Positions 8,363-16,388 of a stretch of 38,079 bases of DNA are shown piece by piece (position 1 is the stretch's first letter; each line of letters opens with the position of its first letter). The notes below the pieces were generated by a model. That model was given only the letters and a program-made list of their open reading frames with translations. It was not told where the DNA came from and searched no databases. Made by a program: the position numbers and the translations under genes. The DNA is from Archangiaceae bacterium (GTDB lineage: Bacteria; Myxococcota; Myxococcia; Myxococcales; Myxococcaceae), in assembly GCA_016879935.1 (NCBI GenBank), contig JAACJQ010000434.1, positions 1-38,079 of the forward strand, given 5' to 3'.

Positions 8363-9322
8363 ATGCGAGGTCGCCGGGTCGGTCTGCTGTTGCTCTGTTG
8401 CGTCACGGCGTGCGGGCCCGGAGGCACTGGTGCTGACGCAGGCACCACCTCGCTGGAGCGTTGCTCGACGACGCCACTCGAAGCGCAGCCGCCACGCCAC
8501 TTCGAGCTCGTGCCCTCGGGGGTTCGACCCGGCAGCGCGCTGCGTGTGATGGGTGGTGAGACGCGCCTCGTCGAAGGAGGGCCGGTGCTCTCGTTCAGCG
8601 ACGTCTTCACGCGCGCGTCGGCGAGTCAGCCCTTCACGCCGGCGCCGCTCGCTCCCATCACGGCGGCGAGAACGAACGACGACCTCGCGGTGCTGCTCGA
8701 CCCGCGCGTCGCCTCGGACTTCGAGACGAACTTCGCCTTCGCGAAGAGCGTCACCGGTCAGACGCTGGCCGACTATCGCGCGGCCATTCGAATCGACCCT
8801 GCGTCGCAGCTCGCCGTGCGCGTGGGCACGAGCGGCGTCGACTACCTCGTCAACGGTCTCGGGCAGGCCACCGAGCTTCGGCCATGGACGGCGGGTGACA
8901 CGCTGATTTCGGGCGCCACGCGCTTCCTCATCGCAGACGTGGTGATGGTCTTCGACTTCGGCGGCGATGGCGCCTGCCACCTGCGCAACCTCACCAGGCT
9001 GCTCGCACCCGAGGGGCAGCTCGCGTTCAGCCACTTCTTCGAGACGAAGAGCGCGGCCCAGCTCACCGAGCTGCGCAACTACCTCTCAGCCGCAGCGCCG
9101 CGCACGCGCGTGTTCACCCTGCGCAGCAACGGGCCTGCGTTTGGAGCGTTGCCCTCGTGCGACCTCGCCTCGCTCGAGAGCTGTCTGGGCCTGGTCGATG
9201 CCATCACCTCGGTCGAGACGGCCTGGCTGCGCGCGTGCCCCGCGCCGACCGACCAGTCGCTCAAGGGCGCTCCTGAACCGTGCCTCGTCGAAGGAAAGCT
9301 CTCGCTCCGCTCATGGCCCTGA
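8363..9322 (+). CDS. Hypothetical lipoprotein
   Basis: The protein has 319 residues. MRGRRVGLLLLCCVTAC is a lipoprotein signal with lipobox VTAC, followed by GPGGTGADAG, the usual flexible linker of this window's lipoproteins. The body has recognisable strands and helices ('TRFLIADVVMVFDFGGDGAC', 'PEGQLAFSHFFETKSAAQLT') but no family I recognise. Four Cys residues near the C-terminus ('PSCDLASLESC', 'LRACPAP', 'EPCLVEG') may form disulfides. Its stop overlaps the start of the next lipoprotein (TGATG), so the two are translationally coupled and probably act together. The start is divergent to the 827-residue lipoprotein with 82 bases between. Confidence 0.75.
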   Translation: MRGRRVGLLLLCCVTACGPGGTGADAGTTSLERCSTTPLEAQPPRHFELVPSGVRPGSALRVMGGETRLVEGGPVLSFSDVFTRASASQPFTPAPLAPITAARTNDDLAVLLDPRVASDFETNFAFAKSVTGQTLADYRAAIRIDPASQLAVRVGTSGVDYLVNGLGQATELRPWTAGDTLISGATRFLIADVVMVFDFGGDGACHLRNLTRLLAPEGQLAFSHFFETKSAAQLTELRNYLSAAAPRTRVFTLRSNGPAFGALPSCDLASLESCLGLVDAITSVETAWLRACPAPTDQSLKGAPEPCLVEGKLSLRSWP

Positions 9323-10386
9323 TGCCCACCATTCGTCGCCGTGGACTCTTCGTGCTCCTCGTCGTTGCGGCGGCGTGTGACCCGACCGCCAATCGGCTCA
9401 CCGCGAAGCGGCTCGAGTTCACCTACGCCACGCACACCCGCAGCTTCGACCACGAGGGCAACCTGGTGCTGACGGGCTTCAACACGCCGACGATGGTTCG
9501 AATGAACCGCGCGAAGCTCGAGTTCCAGGACTTCTCGCAGGGGCTGCCGCCGAACGACTGGCCGCGTGGCGAGGTCTTCGCTGACGCTGCGGGCAACCTG
9601 GCGGCCGGGGGCTGGTACCGCGGAGCAAATGACGCGCGGTGGGCCAGCCTCACGGCACCGCCCACGAGCACCAGACCGGGCCCGACTCTTGGCATGCCGT
9701 TGACGCCCGCCGTGCACACCTTCAGCGGCGCGGGCTTCGTCTATGCGGTCATGCGCGACGGCAGCGACGTGTTCGAGCTGTACCGCATGCAGCCTCCCGC
9801 CGGCGCGTGGGAGCGCCTCGCCCTGGCCACGAACGTCGAGTCGGCGGTCTTCAAGGCGAGGCTCGATGGCACCGTGTTCGTCGGCGCGATGGTGTGGAGC
9901 CCGGGCGCGACCGAGCTCGTCAGTCTGGTGAAGTGCCCCACGCTGCGCATCGATCAGATCTGCGAACGAGGCCTGACGGTGTTCACGCACCCGAGACGAA
10001 ACGACACCTATCTGGTCGCGTCCGCGATGCCGGGCGTGTCGCAAGCGAAGCTGTTCCGGCTACCGTCCGACGCGACGTTTCCCATCGACTACGACGCGCT
10101 GGCGCAGGTCGAGATGCCCACCGGTTCCTGGAGGCCGGTGAGGCTCTCGAGCGATGGCGTGCTGCACGTGGCGACGATTGCGAAGGTGACGCTCGAGGTG
10201 CCGCCGTACGAGGCCGACGAAGCGACGCTGCACGGCGTCGACGCCAGCGGGGTTCGGCCCGAGGCGCGGCTGCTCTGGTACAACAACCTGCCCATCGTCG
10301 GAGACCACCGCGACGTCTACCAGTCGAGCGCGCAGCTCGTGGGCGGCAGCTGGTCAGGTGACCCCGTCTACGTCTGGACGTTTTGA
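9322..10386 (+). CDS. Hypothetical lipoprotein, possibly beta-propeller
   Basis: The protein has 354 residues. The start ATG 9322 shares one base with the stop of the preceding gene (TGATG). MPTIRRRGLFVLLVVAAAC gives a lipobox (AAAC). The body shows regular blades of the type 'FDHEGNLVLTGFNTPTMVRM', 'FADAAGNLAAGGWYRG', 'ARLDGTVFVGAMVW', 'LSSDGVLHVATIAK', which suggests a beta-propeller of the SBBP or two-component-propeller sort. The family is not assigned. An in-frame ATG nine bases upstream (9313) is the alternative start. It ends against the convergent glycosyltransferase gene. Confidence 0.75.
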   Translation: MPTIRRRGLFVLLVVAAACDPTANRLTAKRLEFTYATHTRSFDHEGNLVLTGFNTPTMVRMNRAKLEFQDFSQGLPPNDWPRGEVFADAAGNLAAGGWYRGANDARWASLTAPPTSTRPGPTLGMPLTPAVHTFSGAGFVYAVMRDGSDVFELYRMQPPAGAWERLALATNVESAVFKARLDGTVFVGAMVWSPGATELVSLVKCPTLRIDQICERGLTVFTHPRRNDTYLVASAMPGVSQAKLFRLPSDATFPIDYDALAQVEMPTGSWRPVRLSSDGVLHVATIAKVTLEVPPYEADEATLHGVDASGVRPEARLLWYNNLPIVGDHRDVYQSSAQLVGGSWSGDPVYVWTF

Positions 10387-10390
10387 CGCG

Positions 10391-10404
10391 GCCCTGATCA
10401 GGGC
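10391..10404. terminator. Perfect palindrome between convergent genes
   Basis: GCCCTGATCAGGGC is a perfect 14-base palindrome. It lies 4 bases after the stop of the plus-strand lipoprotein gene and overlaps the stop codon of the minus-strand glycosyltransferase gene. It could act as a bidirectional terminator core, but it lacks a loop and a T-run, so the call is weak. Confidence 0.25.
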
Positions 10405-11873
10405 AGACGCCACGCGTAGTTCGGATCAGCACGACAGGGACTGTCGGGGATCTTCACCAGCACGAAGTTCTTGTCCTCGGCGATGGGCGGCAGCGAGTTG
10501 CCCTTCGGCAGAATGGCGTAGTTGCACGTGCCCGCCTGCGAGCAGTCGTAGGGCCAGCCTGGAGAAAAGAGCGGGGCCTTCGTGTGCAGGTACGTCGCGC
10601 CGCCCATCCACGCGGGGTGCACTGGCGTGAAGAGCCCGCACAGGTCTTTCTGCTGCGAAGCGACCAGCATCAGCCGGTTGATGGGCCCGTTGTCGTCCCA
10701 CGCGCTGTCGTTGTCGCGGCCCGGGTACTGGCCGAGCTGCCCGAACGTGAGCGAGCCGTGCGTCGCGGCCGATTGAAGTGACGCCAGCACCGCCGCGCCC
10801 ATGCCCACCTGGCGCACGCGCTCGATGGAGAGCCCGCTGAGCCCCACGCCGACGAGCGCCGCGAGCATCGGGAGCATCGGCAGAATGAAGCGGTACTCCT
10901 TGTGCGGTGACGCCGAGTGGAGCGCGAAGAAGAGCAGGGCGATGGCGATGAGCGCGGGCGCGCGACGCAGCGAGAGCACCAGCCCACCCACGAGCACGAC
11001 CGTGATGAAGGGCATCGACGTCCACAGCCGCTGCGCGAAGAAGTACCAGGGCGCGACTCCCCAGCCCGCCGCTTTGCCCTCGATGAGGTTGAAGCGCAGG
11101 TACACGACCGCGGAGTGAAACCAGCCGCCCGCCATCACTTTCGGCGCGTGGCTCCAGGTGAAGGCGTCGAGCGCTCCGAAGAGGAAGGCCCAGAGCGCGA
11201 GCACCGCGGCGACGTCGCGCAGCGCTTTCCACTGCCGGCGCGCCGAGAGCACTCCGACGATGGCGACGCAGACGACGGCCGACTGCAGCCGGAACAACAC
11301 GGCGAGCCCGAGCAGCGAAGCGCCCAGCCAGAGCAACCGTCGCGCGTGCACCGAGGGCGTCGCTCCGAACGCCCGCTCGACCAGTGACGTATCGAGCACG
11401 AGCGAGAGGCCCCAGACGATGGGCAGCACCGTCGCGTTCTCACTCATCGCACGCGGCGCGAAGTACAGCACCGGAGCCGCCAGGCTGAAGATGGAGGCGC
11501 ACGCCGCCGCCGGAAGTTCGTCAGCGCCCACCGCTCGCGAGAGCCGATACGTGCCCAGCGCCGTGCCGACGGAGACGACGATGAACACCACCTTCACCAC
11601 GGAGATGTACTGCGACGGTTGATCAGCCCCGACGATGGCGCAGAGCTTCATGATCAACGCGACGAGCCCCGGCAGCGCCCAGTTGCGAGCGCCGTCGATG
11701 AACTCCCAGGGAATGAGGCCGTGGCCAAAGACCAACGCGTGCGCGGGCTCGAACGACTGGTAAATCTCGTCGGGCCAGAAGATGCCGTGGTCGCCAAGGA
11801 GCCCGAGCCGGAGCACCAGACCGAGCGCGAGCGGCACGTACAGCAGCAGCTGCGCAGAGCGGATTTTCGGCAT
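10398..11873 (-). CDS. GT22-type (Alg9/PIG-B-like) membrane mannosyltransferase
   Basis: This is a 491-residue multi-span membrane protein with about ten hydrophobic segments. Two hallmarks of glycosyltransferase family 22 are present. One is the first-loop motif 'FWPDEIYQSFEPAHALVFG' with the catalytic-type D-E at residues 35-36 and the following 'IPWEF'. The other is 'HKEYRF' at about 324-329, which matches the H-K-E-x-R-F signature of this family. Eukaryotic members add mannose from dolichyl-phosphate-mannose to lipid-linked sugars or GPI anchors; the bacterial donor is presumably polyprenyl-phosphate mannose (inference). ATG 11873 is chosen because it directly precedes the first membrane helix. 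The C-terminal 100 residues form an extracytoplasmic domain with several Cys. No other glycan gene is adjacent. Confidence 0.82.
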   Translation of the reverse strand: MPKIRSAQLLLYVPLALGLVLRLGLLGDHGIFWPDEIYQSFEPAHALVFGHGLIPWEFIDGARNWALPGLVALIMKLCAIVGADQPSQYISVVKVVFIVVSVGTALGTYRLSRAVGADELPAAACASIFSLAAPVLYFAPRAMSENATVLPIVWGLSLVLDTSLVERAFGATPSVHARRLLWLGASLLGLAVLFRLQSAVVCVAIVGVLSARRQWKALRDVAAVLALWAFLFGALDAFTWSHAPKVMAGGWFHSAVVYLRFNLIEGKAAGWGVAPWYFFAQRLWTSMPFITVVLVGGLVLSLRRAPALIAIALLFFALHSASPHKEYRFILPMLPMLAALVGVGLSGLSIERVRQVGMGAAVLASLQSAATHGSLTFGQLGQYPGRDNDSAWDDNGPINRLMLVASQQKDLCGLFTPVHPAWMGGATYLHTKAPLFSPGWPYDCSQAGTCNYAILPKGNSLPPIAEDKNFVLVKIPDSPCRADPNYAWRLP

Positions 11874-12039
11874 TCGCCGGGCCGTGTACCTCGCTGATCG
11901 TCGGTTGCCCACATCTGCCCACGCTCGCGATTCCAACAGGCTGCAGAAACATGCGGGTGAGGAGGGTCAATGGAACAACTGCACGGTTTCGCTGGCCGAT
12001 GACTCATCATTCGTCGCCCATTGAACTGAGGAACCCGTC

Positions 12040-13644
12040 ATGACCGTTCGCCGCCTCGATACGCCGAAGCCGCCTCCGCCGCCCAAACCCGTGAAGGCGA
12101 AAGCCAGTGTTGCCGCCAGCGTTGGCGCGAGTGGGTCGGTTCGCGCGGGCATTTCGGCAAGCGGGTTTGCCGCTGCCGCGAAGTCGCCCGTCGCCCTGGC
12201 GGCACCGGTCGCTCACGGGTTGCTCGATGGCGCGCTCGCGGTCGCGAATCACCGCGCGACGGAAGCGATTGGCCTCGCGCGCAGTCTGCTCGGCGGCGCG
12301 AAAGATCTGATCAGCGGCGCTGCGAACATCGCAGAGAAGGCGGGCTCGGGCGTTCGCGACACGCTGCGCACGCTCCTCTCGGACCCGGGCGCCGCTGCCG
12401 AGAAGCCGATCAATCGCGCGAACCTGACCGGTCTCGACAAGGCCGTCGTCAACGCGATGGGCCTGGACCGGATGACGCCGGGCCAGAAGACCTCGGTGCA
12501 GATCAGCGCGAACGCCGAGCTCGCCGCGGTGCTCGGAGTCGACGTCGGCGCCAAGGTGCAGGTCAGCATCGAGCGCAGCACGGACGACCCGAACAAGTTC
12601 AAGGTGAGCATCGGTGGCGGCGCGTCGGTCGCGGGCAAGGTGACGGGTGACACGGCGGGCGCCGAGGCGAACGCGGCGTTGTCGGTCGAAGGCACGGCCG
12701 GCGTCGAGCTGACCATCGACCTCTCGAAGAAGGGCGCAGCGACCGAGCTCGCGGCGTTCGGCCTGCAGACCGGCGCGATGGCGGGCATTGCCTCGCTCCC
12801 CGGCGTCGGCCCTGCGGCGGCGTCGTTCCTCACCGGCATTCAGGAGCTGCCCGGCGTGAACCTGCCCGGCGAGCCCATCGACTTCGTGCGCAAACACGTC
12901 ACGGCCGTCGAGGTCGGCGTCGGCGGAAAGCTCACGGGCATTCTCGGCGGCACGCTCGGGCCCGGTGTGGAAGGGCAGGTCGCTCCGTACTTGAAGGGCG
13001 GCGGGCGCATCGAGTTCAACGACAACGGCACGCTCACGCTGAAGGGCACCGTCGCCGGCGGCGTGGAAGGCGAAGTGAAGGGCGCGGTCGGCGGTGGTGG
13101 CGTGCAGGGCGCGATTCGGCTCGCGGGTGGACAGGCCGAGGTCGCGTTCGAGCGCAGCCTCGTGCTGCAGCCGGGCAAGCCGCCGAAGGTGTTGTCAGAG
13201 GGCTACAAGGCGACCATCACGCTGCAGGGTGACGTCGCGACGCGCGGTGGCCAGGTGAAGCTCGAGGTTGGTGTCGATCAGCTGCCTCCCGCGATTCAGG
13301 AGCGCGTGCTCGGCGCTCTCGCGCGCGGAGACACGGCGAAGGCGCGCGCGTTGATCGGTGAGGCGGTCGACAAGGGGCAGGTCACGGCGGCCATTGGCGT
13401 CACGTCGATCACCAACGTCTCGGGCGAGCTGCAGGTGAAGCCGATGGCGGCGGGGACGGGAGGGGGCGTCACCATCGGTGGCCAGGTCACGAACGAGGTG
13501 CCGGTCGCGAACGGTTCGGTCACCGTCACGTCGAAGGGCATCACGCTCAAGGCGTCTGCGTTCGGTTATCCCGCGGGCACCGAGCTCACGTGGCAGCAGG
13601 TGCGAGACCTGACGAAGAAGTTGCCGCCCGTCGTGCAGCACTGA
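12040..13644 (+). CDS. Large Gly/Ala/Val-rich protein with Pro-rich N-terminus, no signal peptide
   Basis: The protein has 534 residues. ATG 12040 lies 9 bases after GAGG. The N-terminus (MTVRRLDTPKPPPPPKPVKA) has no signal peptide. It is followed by an Ala-rich helical region (to about residue 130) and then long alternating Val/Gly strands ('AKVQVSIERSTDDPNKFKVS', 'GRIEFNDNGTLTLKGTVAGG', 'GSVTVTSKGITLKASAF'). One hydrophobic segment (about 247-265, 'GAMAGIASLPGVGPAAASFL') could insert into a membrane. The pattern suggests a beta-rich repeat domain. I do not recognise the family. The N-terminal style (M, basic/polar start, poly-Pro) recurs in the lysin at 21976-23898. Both may leave the cell by a non-Sec route (inference). 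It is flanked by a divergent and a convergent gene, so it is its own transcription unit. Confidence 0.75.
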   Translation: MTVRRLDTPKPPPPPKPVKAKASVAASVGASGSVRAGISASGFAAAAKSPVALAAPVAHGLLDGALAVANHRATEAIGLARSLLGGAKDLISGAANIAEKAGSGVRDTLRTLLSDPGAAAEKPINRANLTGLDKAVVNAMGLDRMTPGQKTSVQISANAELAAVLGVDVGAKVQVSIERSTDDPNKFKVSIGGGASVAGKVTGDTAGAEANAALSVEGTAGVELTIDLSKKGAATELAAFGLQTGAMAGIASLPGVGPAAASFLTGIQELPGVNLPGEPIDFVRKHVTAVEVGVGGKLTGILGGTLGPGVEGQVAPYLKGGGRIEFNDNGTLTLKGTVAGGVEGEVKGAVGGGGVQGAIRLAGGQAEVAFERSLVLQPGKPPKVLSEGYKATITLQGDVATRGGQVKLEVGVDQLPPAIQERVLGALARGDTAKARALIGEAVDKGQVTAAIGVTSITNVSGELQVKPMAAGTGGGVTIGGQVTNEVPVANGSVTVTSKGITLKASAFGYPAGTELTWQQVRDLTKKLPPVVQH

Positions 13645-13687
13645 TCAGACGAAGTTCAGACCTCCCGCGGGTTCGAGTGCTGACGGA

Positions 13688-14272
13688 TCAGTCGAAGTCC
13701 CACGCGCACTCGCCGCCCTCGGGAATGCACGGCCCCACGAGCCGCAGCTTTTCGGTCGTCACCGGCGAGGCGCCTGGCGGCCCATCAGCCTCGAGCACGC
13801 GCGTCTCGAGCCGGTAGCGGCGCGGCGGCGTGACGGTGAACGGGTGTTCGTGTCGTTCTGCGTGTTCACGTGTGACGTGGAGGCCTGACGCGGGCGTGAG
13901 GAGGAGCCCGTCACCTTCGCGGCTCCAGCGGCCCTCTTCGCGTACGAGCTTCTTCGACGCGTTCATGCCGCTGCCCGACGCCTCCACCATGGTGAGGCGA
14001 TACGTTTCCTTCTCGAGCGTCAGCTCCACGACGCTGCCAGGCGGCCACTTCTCGCCGAGCGTTCCATCAGAGCTCGCCTCGACGCCCGTGAAGCCGCCCG
14101 TGCGTTGCTGCCAGGTGCCCTCGAGCGTGCCGTCGAAGCCGCTCTGAACGCTCGCACGCGTGGGCACTGGAGCGACCGTCGCGTCTCCGATGCGGAGCAG
14201 GAAGAAGGCGACTCCACCCGCGACGAGACAGGCGGCGACGAGCACTCCCGCGACGATGAGCACGATGGGCAT
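13688..14272 (-). CDS. Membrane-anchored small beta-domain protein
   Basis: The protein has 194 residues. MPIVLIVAGVLVAACLVAGG and the following VAFFLL form one N-terminal membrane helix. A GTG at 14284 is an alternative start. After a short linker the soluble part reads 'GTLEGTWQQRTGG', 'VVELTLEKETYRLTMVEA', 'EEGRWSREGDGLLLTP', 'RRYRLETRVLEADG', a run of beta strands reminiscent of lipocalin-like or META-like domains. No family is firmly recognised. Cys residues near the end ('GPCIPEGGECAWD') may pair. The start lies 28 bases after the stop of the Nei gene on the same strand, which makes co-transcription possible, but no functional link is evident. Confidence 0.7.
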   Translation of the reverse strand: MPIVLIVAGVLVAACLVAGGVAFFLLRIGDATVAPVPTRASVQSGFDGTLEGTWQQRTGGFTGVEASSDGTLGEKWPPGSVVELTLEKETYRLTMVEASGSGMNASKKLVREEGRWSREGDGLLLTPASGLHVTREHAERHEHPFTVTPPRRYRLETRVLEADGPPGASPVTTEKLRLVGPCIPEGGECAWDFD

Positions 14273-14300
14273 GGCGTTCTTCACGCCGGCACACCGTAGC

Positions 14301-15080
14301 TCACCGGCGCTGACACGACTCGCACGCGTACATCGTTCGCGCCGCGAGCTCCCAGCGACGAACGGCTTCACCACAGCGACGGCACAGGCGTTGTCCGTAC
14401 ACCCAGGTGCGTTCTCCCTTCGGAGCGCGCGCTCCACGCGGGTGGCCGACCGTGACGATGCGCCGATCTTTCACGCCGCGCTCGAGCTGCAGGCGCAGCG
14501 TCTTCCACAGTCTCGTGAAGTCTCGTCGCTCGAGCTCGTCGCCGCGAATCTCTGGGTGCAGGCCCGCCACGAACAGGCCTTCGGCGCGATACACGTTGCC
14601 CACGCCGCTCACGATGGACTGGTCGAGCAGCAACGCGCCGAGTGAACGACGAGACGATGACACGCGCTTCCACACCTCGGCCGCGTTCGCTTCGACGCGA
14701 AGCAGGTCGGGTCCCAGCCGCGCGTGAATCTCAGCGACACCTTCGAAATCGAGCAGCTCGCACGCGGTCGGCCCGCTCAGGTCGAGGCACACGTCGTCGG
14801 TCTCGAGCCGCCAGCGAATCGCTCCACGCGGCGTCGGTGCAGGTTGGCGCGCGCGGCGAAAGCGGCCGTACAGCCCGAGGTGCACGTGCACGTTGGTGCC
14901 CGATTCGAAGCGGTAGAAGAGGTGTTTGCCCCACGCTTCGACCTGCTCCACGCGTTGCCCGTCGAGCTCTTTCGCTTCGTCGGCGAAGCGGCCCTGTGGC
15001 GAGCTGGAGCGAATGCGTCGCCCTGCGAGGAGCTTGCGATGGTCGATGGCGAGCCGGTGGAGCGTGTGGCCTTCAGGCAT
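14301..15080 (-). CDS. nei: Fpg/Nei family DNA glycosylase (endonuclease VIII-like)
   Basis: This 259-residue bifunctional DNA glycosylase/AP lyase removes oxidised bases. The start MPEGHTLHRLA is the family's catalytic N-terminus: Pro2 is the Schiff-base nucleophile and Glu3 the general acid, which fixes ATG 15080. 'WGKHLFYRF' carries the conserved Lys and 'VHVHLGLYGRFR' the core strand. 'GVGNVYRAEGLFVAGLHPE' is the helix-two-turn-helix with the DNA-contacting Asn. A C-terminal zinc finger, C-R-R-C ... C-E-S-C, carries the conserved Arg ('RTMYACESC'). The MPEGHTLHR start resembles actinobacterial Nei1 rather than Fpg. It has 141 bases of upstream space to a divergent gene. Confidence 0.93.
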   Translation of the reverse strand: MPEGHTLHRLAIDHRKLLAGRRIRSSSPQGRFADEAKELDGQRVEQVEAWGKHLFYRFESGTNVHVHLGLYGRFRRARQPAPTPRGAIRWRLETDDVCLDLSGPTACELLDFEGVAEIHARLGPDLLRVEANAAEVWKRVSSSRRSLGALLLDQSIVSGVGNVYRAEGLFVAGLHPEIRGDELERRDFTRLWKTLRLQLERGVKDRRIVTVGHPRGARAPKGERTWVYGQRLCRRCGEAVRRWELAARTMYACESCQRR

Positions 15081-15221
15081 GATGGCGCCCTTGCTAACCA
15101 GCCGGGTTTCTTGATGCAGGCCAGCCGCACAGGGTGTGGCCGAAGAACCACTCCGGGGCGCGAACCCGCGAATTCCGTGGGCTGAACCCGCTGGCACTGG
15201 CCGTGAAACGTGCCCGGCACC

Positions 15222-16379
15222 ATGTCGCTCACCGCCCTCGTCGTCGTCCTCGCTGCTGCAGAACCCGTCTCAGTCAACGTCTTGAGCGCCGTCGTGAAGG
15301 ACCAGCGCATCGAAGGCGCGGAGGTGACGCTGCAGAAGAATGGCGCGGCCTCGGTCACCTCGACGACGTCGACGGGAGGCACCGCCACCGTCTCGCCCAC
15401 GTTCTCGGACAAGGACGACGGCGTGCTGCTCATCGTGAAGAAGCCCGGCTATTCGACGCTCGTCGCGCGCTGCCCGTGTCAGGGCATGACGTACGCGCTC
15501 TCTCCGGTGATGCACAGCCTCGATGGCCTGCGCGTGGTGTTGAGCTGGGGCCGCTCGCCGTCGGACCTCGACCTGCACGCCGTCTTCCCGCGCAACCACG
15601 TCTTCTTCAGCAAGAAGCAGGGCGAGAACGCGAACCTCGACGTCGACGACACCGACTCGTTCGGGCCCGAGACCATCACCATCGAGAAGAAGGCGTTCGG
15701 GCAGCCGTACCTGTTCGCGGTGCACGACTACACGAACAAGGACGAGCGCAATCGCGCGGCGCTGGCCGAGAGCGGCGCGAAGGTCTTCGTGTACATCGGC
15801 GAGTCGCTCATTCGCCGCTACGAGGTGCCGAAGGCGAAGCAGGGCACGTTGTGGACGGTGTTCTCCATCGACGGGCAGGGCGAGCTGCACGACATCAACA
15901 CGCTGACGCCGGCCGATGCCGACCCCGAGAGCGAGCTGCGAAATCGGAACAGTGGTGAGCCCACCGTGCGCGTGGCCGAGAGTCCCGTCGTTGCCATCAC
16001 TGCCGATGCGACGCAGGTGAACGCCGAGGGCGAGCGCGCGTACCACGACGGCCGGGTGCTGGAGTCGGTCGCCCTGTACCAGCGCGCCATCGAGCTCGCG
16101 CCCGACTACGGGCAGGCGTACTCGAACCTGGGCCTCTCGTTCCGCAAGCTGAACCGCAATGGCGAGGCGCTGTGGGCGAACCGCAAGTCCATCGCGCTGG
16201 CGAGCGGCGCCGACGCCAACGTGGTGCGCGCGAGCAGCTACTACAACATCGCCCGCATCTACGAAGCCGAGGGCCAGTTCGCCGACGCGCTCACGCAGTA
16301 CGAGCTCGCGAACCGGGAGCGCCCGATGAAGGTCTACGAAGACGCCCGCAAGCGCATGCTCGCGAAGCTGAAGAACTAA
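15222..16379 (+). CDS. Exported protein with YfaP/DUF2135-like domain and C-terminal TPRs
   Basis: The protein has 385 residues. MSLTALVVVLAAAEP is a short signal peptide; a GTG 12 bases upstream is the other possible start. A carboxypeptidase-regulatory-like beta domain comes first ('EGAEVTLQKNGAASVTSTTS'). Next is a YfaP/DUF2135-like domain ('RVVLSWGRSPSDLDLHAVFP', 'DTDSFGPETITIEKK', 'YLFAVHDYTN'), and at about 275-385 two to three TPR units ('GRVLESVALYQRAIELAPDY', 'GQFADALTQYELANRERPM'). YfaP-type domains are uncharacterised; TPRs bind partners. It is followed 9 bases later by the deacetylase gene, so the two form an operon and probably work on the same envelope glycan (inference). Confidence 0.82.
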   Translation: MSLTALVVVLAAAEPVSVNVLSAVVKDQRIEGAEVTLQKNGAASVTSTTSTGGTATVSPTFSDKDDGVLLIVKKPGYSTLVARCPCQGMTYALSPVMHSLDGLRVVLSWGRSPSDLDLHAVFPRNHVFFSKKQGENANLDVDDTDSFGPETITIEKKAFGQPYLFAVHDYTNKDERNRAALAESGAKVFVYIGESLIRRYEVPKAKQGTLWTVFSIDGQGELHDINTLTPADADPESELRNRNSGEPTVRVAESPVVAITADATQVNAEGERAYHDGRVLESVALYQRAIELAPDYGQAYSNLGLSFRKLNRNGEALWANRKSIALASGADANVVRASSYYNIARIYEAEGQFADALTQYELANRERPMKVYEDARKRMLAKLKN

Positions 16380-16388
16380 GGTCGCGCC

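Noticed and set aside
7183-8436. 417-residue plus-strand frame opposite the 827-residue lipoprotein
   Set aside because: Antisense shadow in high-GC DNA: Arg/His/Glu-rich with no family, signal or ribosome site, while the minus frame has a lipobox and domain structure.
13636-13682. CAGCACT/AGTGCTG inverted repeat between convergent genes as a terminator
   Set aside because: Seven-base arms with a 33-base loop and no T-run are too weak for a call.
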